Below, piece after piece: positions 11,258 to 22,722 of a stretch of 64,000 nt of DNA. This DNA comes from Lycorma delicatula (lineage: Eukaryota > Arthropoda > Insecta > Hemiptera > Fulgoridae), in assembly GCF_047948215.1 (NCBI RefSeq), contig NC_134467.1, positions 36,560,520-36,624,519 on the forward strand, in the 5' to 3' direction. A model generated the notes under the pieces. The model worked only from the letters and a program-made list of their open reading frames with translations, was not told where the DNA came from and searched no databases. A program made the position numbers and the translations under genes. Position 1 is the first letter of the stretch, and each line of letters opens with the position of its first letter.

Positions 11258-11484
11258 AAAATTCTATACCTAGTAAGATTAGTTTCCTATTAGATTTCCC
11301 AACTGTCTTATCTAAGGTAAAAAAATAATTTAAAAGATAAATACGTATATCTTATCCAATTTCAGATCGATATTAAGAAAAAAAATAGAAAAATAAATTT
11401 CTTATTATTGATCTCGTAATTTTTAATTAAATCCACCGACAAAGTAACAATACTAATAATAAAAATAATATTGTGTTAATTGAT
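11258..11484. repeat. Flank co-duplicated with NLR-A copy C
   Basis: This stretch next to the 3' end of copy C is repeated, inverted, at 20953-21176 next to copy D. Shared blocks include TTCTATACCTAGTAAG, the AAATAAATTTCTTATTATTG region and the TTGTTACTTTGT region on the complement. It shows that C and D are products of a local duplication rather than two separate insertions. Confidence 0.8.
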
Positions 11485-12292
11485 TTTTTTTGTCTTAAGT
11501 CATTTGACTGGTTTGGTGCAGCTCTCCAAGATTATCCATCTAGTACCAGTCGTTTCATTTCGGTATACCCCTTACATCTTACATCCTCAACAATTTGTTT
11601 TTCATGTCAACACAATTTTTTCCTTCTTCCTGTCTATTCAATATCAACTATTCCAGGATGCCTTAATATGTGGTCTATAAGTCTCTTCTGTTAACTATAT
11701 TTTTCCAAGTGCTTCTTTCTTCATCGATTTTCCGCAACACCTCTTCATTTGTCACTTTATTCATCTATATGATTTTTAACATTCTCCTATAGTACCACAT
11801 TTCAAAAGCTTCTAATCTTTTCTACTCAGATACTCCGATCGTCCAAGTTTCACTTCCATATAAAGCGACGCTCCAAACATACACTTTCAACAATCTTTTT
11901 CTGACATTTAAATTAATTTTTGATGTAAACAAATTATATTTCTGACTGAAGGCTCGTTTCGCTTGTGCTATTCGGCATTTTATATCGTTCCTGCTTCTTC
12001 CATCTTTAGTAATTCTACTTCCCAAATAACAAAATTCTTCTACTTTCATAATCTTTTCTCTTCTTATTTTTATATTTAGTTGTTCATCTTCATTATTTCT
12101 ACTACATTTCATTATTTTCGTTTTGTTCTTGTTTATTTTCATGCGATAGTTCTTGCGTAGGACTTCATCTATGCCGTTCATTGTTTCTTGTAAATCCTTT
12201 TTACTCTCAGCTAGAATTACTATATTATCAGCAAATCGTAGCATCTTTAACTTTTCAGCTTGTACTGTTACTCCGGATCTAAATTGTTCATT
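11485..12292 (-). mobile_element. NLR-A retrotransposon, copy C
   Basis: The 140-codon frame 12244-11822 begins in the catalytic region and runs through YLGSRITKDGRS to YGSETWTIGVSE. The catalytic box reads FADN instead of FADD, so the second aspartate is lost. Downstream frames are broken by small deletions, including about 16 bases missing around GTTGACATG that copy D also lacks. The tail junction is CTTAAGAC where other copies have CTGAAGAC, again shared with D. Confidence 0.88.
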
Positions 12293-13742
12293 TTTTAATA
12301 TAAATGTGGAAAAAATATTAATTTTGGTTATGGTTATTCAATAAAAATTATTTATTTTATCATAAAGATACAAATAAAACTTAAATAATTGAATTGAATG
12401 ATTTATGTGACTTAAAAAAGTTTTTTTCAAAAATTAGTTGCACAACTTAACCAGTAAAGCCGGTAAAGTTACGCAATTCATTACTAATTTTTTTTTTTAC
12501 GTCCAGTTTCGTTCATTGAAAGTTAATTTTGTCAGTTGTATATTACAACTAATCATTCATTGGAAGCAGAAATCTAGTTCATTGAAAATTTGACATTAAC
12601 TGTTTTTATTTAAAATATGTATTATGCAAATGAATGATTAACTATTGAAACAGGTTGGTCAATAACCTTCGGTCACAGTAATTTCTTCGTCCTTTTTACT
12701 CATATTTCTAATTGACAATTAATTATTTTTAACCTTCTCTCCTTCTTCTAGATTTTTAATGTCTTATCTTTCCCTCCTCGTTCTTATGTTTTTATTTTAA
12801 ATATTAATTTCTTCCTATTGATTAGAACAGTTCCTTTATGTGTTATTAAATATTTAATTCAATCATGTCCTTTAAAAAATTAATGATTTATTAATAAACT
12901 ATTGTAAATTTTTATTAATTTTTTCATGGAATTCTATTATTACTTTTACTATTATTTATATAGACCAGATTACAAACTAACAATAGTTATATTGTATATT
13001 TTACTGATCGAATATTTTCGTTTATGCATGTACATGTCAACTTTCAAGGCGTTTTGTCACGTATTTATTTAATATTTATACATAGACACACTCTCTTTCA
13101 TTCAATATTTACTTAATATTTATATTTACATCCTTATTCGTGTACTTTCAGTGTAATTATTTAGATAATTTTATGACGTATTTTTACGTCATGTTTCATT
13201 ACCGTTATCTTTTCATTTTTTTTTTTTTTTTTAGTTGAAGTATATTTTTAGAATCAGTTGAAGTGATTCATATATATGTATATATATATATATCTTAATT
13301 CTAGGAAAAATTAATTGACAATTTTTTTCTTCGACATTTTTACATATTACTTATTTTTTGGATAATTTTAAATTTGGTTTATTTTTATTTGTGTTTTAAT
13401 GATGATGATTTTTTGTAATGATTTCTTTGAATTTATTTTGATAATATTTAAGAAACATAATTCTTGGTATCTCTCTGAAATTATCAAATTTAAAAAAAAA
13501 ATATTTCTCTTTACTTTAGATTATCGTATTTGAAAAATGATATGGGAACGGTTTTCGTGGAACATATTATAATAAAATCCTTTAGGAATGATTTTTAGTA
13601 TTTTTAAAACTTGAATTAACTTTTAAAAAAATATATTTGTGCTTAAGACCGTATGGCTGAAGTGAAAACTTGTATGGGATCGCAATAGTTTCTAATTAAT
13701 ATATATTACAAGTAGCAAATAATGTTTACATTCAATAGCCAC
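12293..13742. other. AT-rich spacer
   Basis: No gene or clear repeat recognised. A (TA)n-like tract lies near 13268-13292. Confidence 0.5.
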
Positions 13743-14690
13743 TGTAAACTTTGACCTGGATCTACGAGTCAACTGGAGGACTCGTAGTGAGTGGAAAACA
13801 GTTGCTGACTTCCTTCGCTTCCTCGCCCTGAGCAGGACCGCCGAAGGAATTTAGTAGGTGTTAGGAACCTGGGTGGCTAGGTACCGCCTGGGCAGTTGAC
13901 TGGCCGAAGGTAGGCGCTTAGGCAGCGTGCCTCGGTTAGATGTATTGGTGGTATGCATTGAATCAGGCTGTCGGCCGTTGTCGGCGGGCGGGATTATTCT
14001 TGCCCGGCGGGTGCGGTCGCGCTCCGACGAGGGCATTTTGAGCTAAAGTTACTGTCGGCGGGGCTTCTCTGGGTGCTGCTCAGGTGGTACGTAAGGGAGT
14101 CTCGGCGGCAATTGCGAAAGATGGTGAATGTCACGCGGGACTCCGCGATGGCGCTGTACGGGAGTAGGCGTTTATTCTCCTCTCCCGGGCAGACCGGAAC
14201 GGAGTCAGATAGAAACTCATTAGAGTATTAAGCGGGGTTCTTAAGGGAACTAGGTCTAAATTTCGATGTTAAACTTTAGTGGGAAGTTTATTGTTGAGGT
14301 TGATAGTGCGGATCTGAGACATTCAGAAAGTGGCTCATTATAGTAGGATCAAGGCGCGGGGTCTTCTTTCCGCGGTTAGGTTTCTAGCTTAGTTCTTGAA
14401 GGTGACGTGGTAGCTGCAGGTGTCCGTTGTCTTCATTCTGAAGGCATAAACTTGTAAATCTATCTCGGGGTGAACTTTTACCGATGTAGATGTCCCTTGG
14501 GGCATCTGCATCGGTGGCATCTCTGCGGGGCCTAAACTGTAAGCTGTGGTGTGCATCAGTTTGAGGGCGAGAATAAGTCCTCCGTTAAAGCCACTGCTGG
14601 CTAGGAACGGAGGGGGTGGTGTAGCGACCGGACACGCTACGAGGTGGGTTCTTCTCCCCTCGAGGGGGAATCGAGATGTAAACTTTGACC
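13743..14690 (+). mobile_element. GC-rich structured insertion of unknown type between 14-bp direct repeats
   Basis: TGTAAACTTTGACC occurs at 13743-13756 and again at 14677-14690, exactly bounding 920 bases that are far more GC-rich than everything around them. Near the left edge is a perfect 9-bp hairpin (CTACGAGTC/GACTCGTAG, 13762-13787). Toward the right edge are a 13-bp hairpin with one wobble (14480-14515), a nested hairpin (CCTCCGTT/AACGGAGG at 14579-14613 with AGCCA/TGGCT inside), and GTAGCG/CGCTAC (14621-14640). The only frame over 60 codons (14036-13851, minus) has no recognisable domain. There are no long terminal repeats and no A tail. A 14-base duplication points to retroposition, perhaps a non-autonomous or UTR-only derivative of a GC-rich non-LTR element, but I do not recognise it. 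Confidence 0.65.
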
Positions 14691-15840
14691 CCTAGAACCA
14701 ATTTGATGCACAATTTGAACGTATGTTTTCCACGATTATCCCCTTCTTTGTAGTTAAATTTTCACGCTGAAAGAGAGGATTTACTGCATAATACGTAGTA
14801 AAACACGGGTTTGAATGCCCCCTAAATTACAACAAAGAAATTTGCTATTGAACCTCCACGTCTCTTTTCACGGGTTTATTCTAATACATTAAAGAACGGC
14901 TAAACTTTCAATGATGAATGTGACTTCATATGTTGAAACAGATGATTTATTGAAAAATTCATAGTAAAACATATGTTTTAACTGCAAACAGCAGGAATAA
15001 TTTTAAATTTATGATGACGATGTAAGTCATCATTACTTTCAGCGATGTGTGTGTATATCATTGATCATTATTTAATATATGCAATGATCATTATTTATGA
15101 TTCAAACTTCAAAATTATTGTCGGTTTTTATAATCTAACAGCTACTCAGATGTCGCTGTAACTTTATAATGATGTTCTGCATCAGTCAATCATCATTAAT
15201 TTCAGCGAAAGCGGGTGTTGTGGTTTTAACATTTTTTATAGTTGTGATAGGTAATTAATGATGACAGCTGATGTTATTTTATTTATATTTTACATAAGAA
15301 ACGGGATTTCTCAGACATATCTTTCGTTAAATAAAAAAAAAGCGTATCTCAAAAACAGTGCGTCCTAGGGCATTTTTAACGCGATTTTGAAGGCTTAATT
15401 TCAAGGGTGCTTCGTGATCCCCCGGAACGATAGGTCCTAGTCCCATGCGTCTACCGGCCACCGTTCTCAAGACTCTTGCGCGAGCGTAATTCACCCCCAC
15501 AGAATTGCAGGACCAAAATATCTCATATGAAGTAATTTTTTAACAATCAACTGCAATCTTTACCGACAATATTTCCTAGGTTAATGATTTTTTAATGCAT
15601 ATAGATAAGGTGTTGAAAATCTTCACATATGTTATCCAAACTCAATAAAAAATTATTATATTAATATGTTACACTTACACTGAATTTAAACAATTATTTA
15701 TTTTTTATTATTATGAGCGATACAGAGGGAGAATTATTGTGAATCACCGGCAGTTTTTTCTTCCACCTCCCATCCGCTGCTACTACTTATTATACTATAC
15801 ACTCATATGTGCGTATATATATTCTCGCTCTATGCCTTTT
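14691..15840. other. Spacer, nothing recognised
   Basis: Mostly AT-rich. A short GC-richer patch at 15355-15505 has no frame or repeat partner that I can see. Confidence 0.45.
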
Positions 15841-15846
15841 TCTCTT

Positions 15847-15940
15847 ATATATATATATATATATATTAAAACTTTTTCTCTTATATATATATATATATAT
15901 ATATATAAGAGAAAAAAAAAAAATATATATATATATATAT
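15847..15940. repeat. (AT)n microsatellite cluster
   Basis: Three (TA)n blocks separated by short spacers, one of them flanked by TCTCTTA and TAAGAGA, so the cluster is partly inverted-repeat. MLE-2 begins inside it. Confidence 0.85.
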
Positions 15941-15941
15941 A

Positions 15942-17276
15942 CAAGGTGTCCCATATAAAACGCAACCCAACCTTATATTGGTAGGTATTGAAATAATAAA
16001 AAGGCATGTGTAAATGTAAGTGTAATTTTTATTATTACCATCCATTACCTTACATTTAGAGTAAATGTTCGAAGTGGCCGCCATCTTCTTGAATACAAGC
16101 TTCAATTCTTTTTACAGCGTTTCTTGCAACTTTATTCAAAGTTTGTGGCTGGATATTTAATACAGCTTGTTCAATATTGACTTTCAATCGTTCAAGTGTT
16201 CGTGGCTTGTTGCTGTAGGCTTTTTCTTTGAGGTAACCCCGTAGAAAAAAATCCGCCGCAGTCAAATATGGAGATCTTGGTGGCCACCAGCCTAGACCGA
16301 TAACACGATTACCAAAGAATTCCTCGACGAAATCAGAAGTCGAACCTACGTAGTGCGATGTCGCACCGTCATGTTGTAACCGGCAGTGTCTGTCTTCCTC
16401 TTCCAAGAGTGCGATGAACTGAAATAAAATATCCTGATATCGTTCTGCATTGATGGTGTACTCGAAAAAAAATAGGACCGATTATTTTCTTCCACGATAT
16501 CGCGCACTACACGCCCAACTTCTGCGGGTGTAATTGTTTTTCGTGATAAACGTGGGGATTTTTTCAGCGCTCCAAATTCTACTGTTTTGGCTGTTTACGT
16601 AGCCATCCAAATGAAACTGTGCTTCATCTGTGAAAAATAACGAATCCATAACATTAATTCCCTCACGGAGAAATCGACGGAACCGTTAACAATATTGTAG
16701 CCGTTTTTCTTTGTCGAGCTTAAGAAGTCGATGAACCGTTTGAATGCGATAAGGTCGTAATTGTAATCGTTTGGTCGCCCGATGAACAGTTGATTTAGAC
16801 AAATTAATTTCAGCAGACAAACTTCTGATCGATTTATTTGGCGAGGCGAGTAATCGGTCTTTGATTTCAGCGACTGTATCCGTATTCAACACCGACGCAG
16901 ATCTTTTGTGTTCCTTGTTATTAACAGAACCGGTCTCTTTAAATTTTGCGACTAACCTTAATACTGATGTTTTGTTAGGAGCCGGTTTATCCGGGTACCT
17001 ATGGCGAAACAGATCTTGCACTGCGACCACTGATTTCGTACTGAAGTACGACTCGACAATGAAAACACGTTCATCTAGCGAAAACACCATCTTGTCTGTA
17101 GCAATACACTGAACGTTATGATTGCGTTGTTGTTACTATCGGTAGTGTTCTACTGTGTCGCCGCGATCTTCAGATGTTGGACGAGTCCATTTCAGTAACG
17201 AGTAGGGGAGTAAGCTTGACTTTTGAAATTTCATGGATGAGTGATTGATAGGTTGCGTTTTATATGGGACACTCTG
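15942..17276 (-). mobile_element. MLE-2 mariner-like element, end to end
   Basis: Terminal inverted repeats of about 26 bp share GTCCCATATAAAACGCAACC (left copy 15942-15967, right copy 17251-17276 as its complement), with TA on both sides (15940-15941 and 17277-17278). The 1335-bp length is normal for Tc1/mariner. The enclosed transposase gene is on the minus strand and is broken. Confidence 0.93.
16056..17090 (-). pseudogene. MLE-2 transposase, frameshifted
   Basis: Cut-and-paste transposase of the Tc1/mariner superfamily. The first frame (17090-16686, 134 codons) gives the N-terminal helix-turn-helix region, starting MVFSLDERVFIVESYF and containing FKETGSV and KSTVHRATKRL. The middle part, with the first catalytic aspartate in FFTDEAQFHLDGYVN (about 16588-16660), is out of frame. 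The last frame (16406-16056, 116 codons) holds QHDGATSHY and PYLTAADFFLRG and ends GGHFEHLL. Between the second and third catalytic aspartates I count 38 residues, longer than the 34 of classic mariners. The normally conserved SPDLT reads SPYLT. Frameshifts in the middle make it inactive. Confidence 0.9.
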
Positions 17277-17342
17277 TATATATATAAATTTATATATATA
17301 TATATACATATATACAATATATACATATAGACAACTGTACTC

Positions 17343-17480
17343 GTACGTACAGTTGTCACGCTGAAACTAGTCAAAATGGATTCAGGGATGATCAAAATAG
17401 ATATTTCCGTTGAAATTTTAAAACAAAGATTATTCGCGATCAGAATACTTTCTTTACTTCGTACAAGGAAGTAAAAATGC
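17343..17480 (+). repeat. Repeat R, partial copy
   Basis: Right end of repeat R only: CACGCTGAAACTAGTCAAAA through to the terminal hairpin TTTACTTC-GTACAAG-GAAGTAAA near 17452-17474. It lies 60 bases beyond MLE-2, after another (TA)n stretch. Confidence 0.7.
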
Positions 17481-18164
17481 CACCTTTTTTTTATTTTTTT
17501 TACTGGATTTTCGAATTTAGTTTTATAAAAACTATTTACTATACAATAAATATAGAAACATATTTATTCTATATGTACTATTTCAGATACGTCGGCTGTA
17601 AAAAAAGTGATGTAATATTGTCGTTGTTTCCGTCATATATGAATTTTACCATTCATTATTTTTATATTTAGTCTTTACCGGATCTTGAAAAGCCACATGC
17701 AAATTTTAACCTTGCCGATAGCACCTTATAATTATCCAATAGTATTTGTTTTACTCTCTATTACTTCTCCAAATTAACATTTCGACCAAAACTGTTGTTG
17801 GAACAAACGTTTCAAATCAGTTATATTTTTACGTTTAGTTTATATTTTTTTGTTACAATTAATATTTAAAAAAAAAAAAATCTTGATTCCGGTGGCGGCA
17901 AAGTTTAAACAAAATTCGCAGTAACTTTTTTTTTATTTATATTCACAATAAATACTCGTAGTATGTAATATGAAAAACCTTCGCTTTAATAAATTCTCCG
18001 TATCAATTTATCATTTAAGAATAGGTTTGACCTTAGAAGAAAAATATAAAAAAATGTTTTTTTTTAGTTTTTTTAAAATTCCGACCGGTAATATGATTAC
18101 TTTTCAAAATGTTACTGTAAAAAAAAAATAAGTGAAGTATTTCCTGTTAACAATGTCATTTTTT
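17481..18164. other. AT-rich spacer
   Basis: No coding or repeat feature supported. Confidence 0.5.
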
Positions 18165-19490
18165 TTTTTTTTTTTACTTTTAAGGCCGCAAAGGACCACT
18201 TTAGTCAGAATAATTCAAGTTTTTTGTGGAGATTTTTTTGGCCTTTAATTTCTTAGCTTTTACTTTCTCCCAATATTTAGTCATTATTAATGATCTCCCG
18301 TTACGATCCTGTTTTCTGAATAAACCATTTTTGTATAATTAAAAGTTCTTACTTTAAAGCTGGTATTCGGATCTTTAATAGCAAATATTACTTTTTCGGA
18401 TTTATTAAGTAAATCTTCGTAAATCAAATTTAATTCTTGCATGTCTTCTTTAATTTCTTTGATCCATAATGGCGGATTTTTTAAAGACCAAAATCGATCG
18501 GTAATCCTATCCTGCGGTAATCTTAACAAATGTGCCCAGAAAGAAATTCGCTTATTTTTCATAGTATCGATTAAGGAATCCAAGTTTTCGTACAGAAATT
18601 TTTATTAGGCAATAATCTGTACTGATTTTCGTGTTTATATTTTTTGTTTATGCAGGTTCTAAGAATCCTGCCTTCAACTTTAAGCAAAGGTTCAGTCCTA
18701 TTTTTCTAAATAAAGTCTCGCTCGCGTAAGTAATTACCAGTTTAAACACAGTTTTGTAATATCTAATTTTAGTGTTAATCGATAGCGATTTTTTGTTGTA
18801 AGTATTTTTGGTTACTTGTAGCACTTTAAATGATTTATTAAGTCTTTCGATCCAATTTTGTTTTTCGTTACAATTACAAGTAATGATCTCTCCAAGATAT
18901 TTAAATTTTTCTACAAGTTCTACTTTGTTTCCGTTAATATTCACAGAATTAATAACTAAAGGATCTATAGCCATCATTTTAGTCTTTTCGTAAGAAATTT
19001 TAAGTCCAATTTTATTCGCAAGTTCTTCTATACTTGTTATTTGTATTCGGGCTTCTGCGATACTATTAGCTAATAAAGCTAAGTCGTCGGCAAATCCAAG
19101 GGAATTTAAATTTAAGTTATCTCTTTTGTATCCTATGTGAATATTTTTTGGATTAATTTTAAACCGTTCGCGCATCAGAAATTCTAGCGCACAATTAAAT
19201 AATAAATGCGAAAGTCCGTCGCCTTGCCTCAGTCCGGATTTTATTTCAAAATGTTCGGAAAATTCGCCACGAAACTTCACTTTAGATTTTGTATTTGTCG
19301 ATGTTAAACCGATCATATTTACCAATTTAGGATTCGTTCCGAGATTTCTCAGAATTTTTAACATCGAAGGCCAATGTATGCAATCGTACGCTTTTTTGAA
19401 ATCAATAAAAGAAATAATCATCTGTTTTTGCTTTCTATTATAAATATAAGTAATTTCAAAGTAATAATTTGATTTGGACAATGTTATGTA
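18165..19490 (-). mobile_element. NLR-B retrotransposon, copy 1 (5'-truncated)
   Basis: A second non-LTR family. The 277-codon frame 19481-18648 has RT motif A (FIDFKKAYD, Asp27), motif B (GLRQGDGLSHLLFN, residues 83-96, usual Pro replaced by His) and the catalytic box FADDLALL (residues 130-137). Frame 18583-18287 supplies the C-terminal region with HLLRLPQDRITDRFWSLK. The layout (RT, then a YASET segment, then an HLLR segment) parallels NLR-A but the sequence is distinct. The 3' end is marked by a T run at about 18166-18175 followed by ACTTTTAAGGCCGC. The two frames are separated by at least one frameshift near 18600. No endonuclease domain is present. Confidence 0.9.
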
Positions 19491-20165
19491 TAATATATAC
19501 TTTAAATTTTTTACATATTTTTTTATTTTTTCTAATTTCTAAATGTGAAAATTTTTTATAACAATTTTATCAAATAAAACATTATACAGAGTATTTCTCT
19601 AAAATGGCGGGTTAGCTATACTTTTTCGGATTCTGCTTGTAAAACTAAATAAAAAATATCCTTAGGAAAAATGGCAATTTCTCCTTCGTTCTCCCACTGT
19701 CCAGCATTTTTAATATTTTTATATTAAAATTTATATCTCAGGTTCGAATAAACGAATCACAATAATATTTGGTAAGTATTTGGTAAATATCTTCGCAAAT
19801 TACAATATAACGGCCATGTTTATTTTTTTAATCTCTTATACCTTCATAAATATTATTTTTATCAAAATATATGTTTTTACTGAAATATTAAGCCTTTTAT
19901 TTTGAACAAAATGACATTTTATTTTTTTTAAATCTATTAACAAATAGCCGAGTTGTGGGAGAAAATTGATATTGTTATATTCATGTCCTTCACTTTATGT
20001 GAAGGACATAAATATAATTGTTCGATTAAATATTAATTTTTTTTTATTTATTGTTAATTCTATCACTGTAATTTATTATCAAATTAAGTAATAATTTTTC
20101 CACGTTAATTGACCTAATAATTATAATACAAAATTATAACATCAATTTTCTCTCGTAAAATAAAA
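19491..20165. other. AT-rich spacer with one hairpin
   Basis: No gene. A perfect 11-bp hairpin ATGTCCTTCAC/GTGAAGGACAT with a TTTAT loop lies at 19982-20008. It has no U-tract or neighbour that would give it a role. Confidence 0.5.
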
Positions 20166-20952
20166 ATATTTGCTGGTAATTCTAGCTGAGAGTAAAAAGG
20201 ATTTAGAAGAAAGAATGAACGGTATGGATGAAGTCCTACGCAAGAACTATCGCATGAAAATAAACAAGAACTAAACAAAAGTAATGAAATGTAGTAGAAA
20301 TAACAAAGATGGACTACTGAATGTGAAAGTAGGAGGACAAAAGGTTATGGAGTTAGAAGAATTTTGTTATTTGGGAAGTAGAATTACTAAAGATGGACAT
20401 AGCATGAGCGATATAAAATGCCGAACAACACAGGCGAAACGAGGTTTGAGTCAGAAATATAATTTATATACATCAAAAATTATTTTAAACGTCAGGAAAA
20501 AATTTTTGAAATTGTATGTTTGGAGTGTCGCTTTATATGGAAGTGTATGTTTGGAGTGTCGCTTTATATGGAAGTGAAACTTGGACGAGCGGAGTATCTG
20601 AGAAGAAAAGGTTAGAAGCTTTTGAAATGCGGTGCTATAGGAGAATGTTAAAAATCAGAGAGGTGGATAAAGGAACAATTGAAGAGGTGTTGCAGCAAAT
20701 TGATGAAGAAAGAAGCACTTGGAAAAATATAGTTAAAAGAAGAGACTTATAGACCACATATTAAGGCATCCTTAAATAGTCGCTTTAATATTGAAGAGAC
20801 AGGTAGAAGAAAAAAATTGTGTTGACATGTAAAACAAATTGTTATTGATGTAAGATGTAAGAAGTATACCGAAATGAAACGACTGGTACTAGATGGATAA
20901 TCTAGGAGAGCTGCACCAAACCAGTCAAATGACTTAAGACAAAAAAAATCAA
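20166..20952 (+). mobile_element. NLR-A retrotransposon, copy D
   Basis: Frames 20284-20577 and 20516-20752 cover KCSRNNKDG, YLGSRITKDG and YGSETWTSGVSEKK. The catalytic box is deleted: ATTTGCTG joins directly to GTAATTC, removing the bases for the two aspartates. About 31 bases encoding VYVWSVALYGS are tandemly repeated at 20515-20576. It shares with copy C the deletion at GTTGACATG and the CTTAAGAC tail junction. It ends near 20945 in an A run. Confidence 0.9.
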
Positions 20953-21176
20953 TTAACACAATATCATTTTTATTGTTAGTATTGTTACTTTGTAGGTGGA
21001 TTTAATTAAAAATTACGAGATCAATAATAAGAAATTTATTTTTCTATTTTTTCTTAATATCGATCCGAAATTGAATAAGATATACATATTTATCTTTAAA
21101 ATTATTTTTTTACCTTAGATAAGACAGTGGGGAAATCTAATAAGAAACTAAACTTACTAGGTATAGAATTTTTTTT
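20953..21176. repeat. Flank co-duplicated with NLR-A copy D
   Basis: Inverted counterpart of 11258-11484. The far edge carries TTACTAGGTATAGAA twice, around a T run (21156-21196). Confidence 0.8.
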
Positions 21177-21445
21177 TTTTTTACTAGGTATAGAAATTTT
21201 TAAGCATCTTAGGTGTGACCCAATTATTTTTAAAAATTGCTTTAGTTAGTTTTTACTTCTTGTCTTTATTACTTTTAGTTAATTAACTTGATGTTCATGT
21301 TTATGCAAGAAACTTATAAAATTTTGTTGTTTTTTTTTTTTTGTACTTTGCACTGCAATTTACTGAGACAATTTATCACAAAAAGTAGCCTAATTTTAAA
21401 TGTAAATGTGAAGAATATAGTACAATTAGCGTAACTACTCATGCA

Positions 21446-22086
21446 TCAAATATCTTAACTAGAATTCTGTACAGAAGAATTGAGAGGAGAGTGGAAGATG
21501 TGCTAGGAGAAGACCAGTTTGGTTTCAAAAGAAAAACTAACAAACATACTTGGCATTTATAGACCTAGAAAAATCATTCGATAATGTACACTGGAATAAA
21601 ATTTTCAGCATTTTAAAACAATTAGGATTCAAATGCAGAGATAAGAGAACAATTGCTAACATTTACAGGAACTAAACCGCAACAGTAATAATTGAAGAAA
21701 ATAAGAAAGAAGCCGTAATAAGAAAGGGAGTCTGACAAGGATGTTCCCTATCGCCGTTACTTTTTAATCTTTACGTAGAACTAGCAGTTAATGATGGTAG
21801 AGAACAATTTAGATCTGGAGTAACAACACAAGGTGAAAAGATAAAGATGCTACGATTTGCTGATGATATAGTAATTCTAGCCGAAAGTAAAAAGGATTTA
21901 GAAGAAACAATAAACGGCATGGATGAAGTCCTACGCAAGAACTACCTCATAAAAATAAACAAGAACAAAACGAAAATAATGAAATGTAGTAGAAATAATG
22001 AAGATGGTCTACTGAATGTGAAAATAGGAAGAGAAAAGATTTCGGAGGTAAAAGAATTTTGTTATTTGGGAAGAATTACTAGAAGA
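21446..22086 (+). mobile_element. NLR-A retrotransposon, copy E (internally deleted)
   Basis: Begins with the block for ILYRRIERRV..VLGEDQFGFK, then jumps to the motif A region (ILGIYRPRKII in a shifted frame) because of an internal deletion near 21535. It continues through a stop-interrupted RQGCSLSP block to the 84-codon frame 21847-22101 with MLRFADDIVILAES. The 3' part is missing: homology ends at GGGAAGAATTACTAG near 22085. The loss of the 3' end is unlike ordinary retrotransposon truncation and suggests later deletion. Confidence 0.85.
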
Positions 22087-22107
22087 AATTTTAATTTTTA
22101 GTACAGA

Positions 22108-22458
22108 TGATTTAGTACAGATTTTTAGTACAGTCTCAGGTCGACCAGAAATGGTCGACCTGACATTGTACAAGACTACACGACACTTAAAACTCATACA
22201 TATCCTCATTCATCCATTGAAGTAATACCTGACGTTAATTCCCGGCAAAACAGGAAAAAGGAAAGGGAAAAGTCGACCATTCCTAGATCTGTGGTGGTTA
22301 ATTGAAACCCTACCTCCCAAAGAACCCCGTTATCCACGGTCTAGTTTTCAAATCCGTATAAAAGTAACTGCCTTTACTAGGATTTGAACCTTAGAACTCT
22401 CGACGTCGAAATCAGCTGATTTGCGATTACAAGTTTCTGACTAGACCAACCCGGTGGG
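22108..22458. repeat. Rearranged SINE-1 pieces
   Basis: Three pieces lie side by side: a short minus piece (about 22118-22147), a plus 3' piece (22148-22265, GTACAAGACTACAC to AACAGGAAAAAG) and a minus head (22272-22458, with the B-box region GGTTCAAATCCTAG and the A-box region near 22445 on the complement). Junctions coincide with GTCGAC palindromes, producing the perfect hairpin CAGGTCGACC/GGTCGACCTG at 22138-22163. An inversion between inverted copies is a simple explanation. Confidence 0.7.
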
Positions 22459-22459
22459 T

Positions 22460-22705
22460 TACAGTTCTGAAACCTGTTTTATCCTATCTCCTAACCAAAA
22501 TTACATACGAAACCACCAACTTTACTCCTTAATTTGGGTTCAGAAAATTACAGTAGGGCTTCTTTTCTTAGAAGAGCTGAAATCGGGACGAAATCACTAG
22601 CCGTAACTGGAAAACAAAGCATTTCCAGATCTATATGTTTATATGAACTTTTTTGATTATTTTATCCAGTAGAACATGTCCTGAAAGTTTCTTCGTGGGA
22701 CATTC
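22460..22705 (-). repeat. Repeat X, copy 2
   Basis: Matches 5233-5490 on the same strand and 32157-32490 inverted. Its end reads CTTCGTGGGACATTCTGTAT, so the outer terminus on the complement is ATACAGAATGTCCCACGAAG. Confidence 0.7.
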
Positions 22706-22722
22706 TGTATATTTTTTACCTT

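Noticed and set aside
13851..14036. 61-codon minus frame in the GC-rich insertion
   Set aside because: Arg- and Pro-rich, no domain; expected by chance where GC-rich sequence has few stops.
15795..16105. Tyr-Ile repeat frames
   Set aside because: Translation of (TA)n microsatellites.
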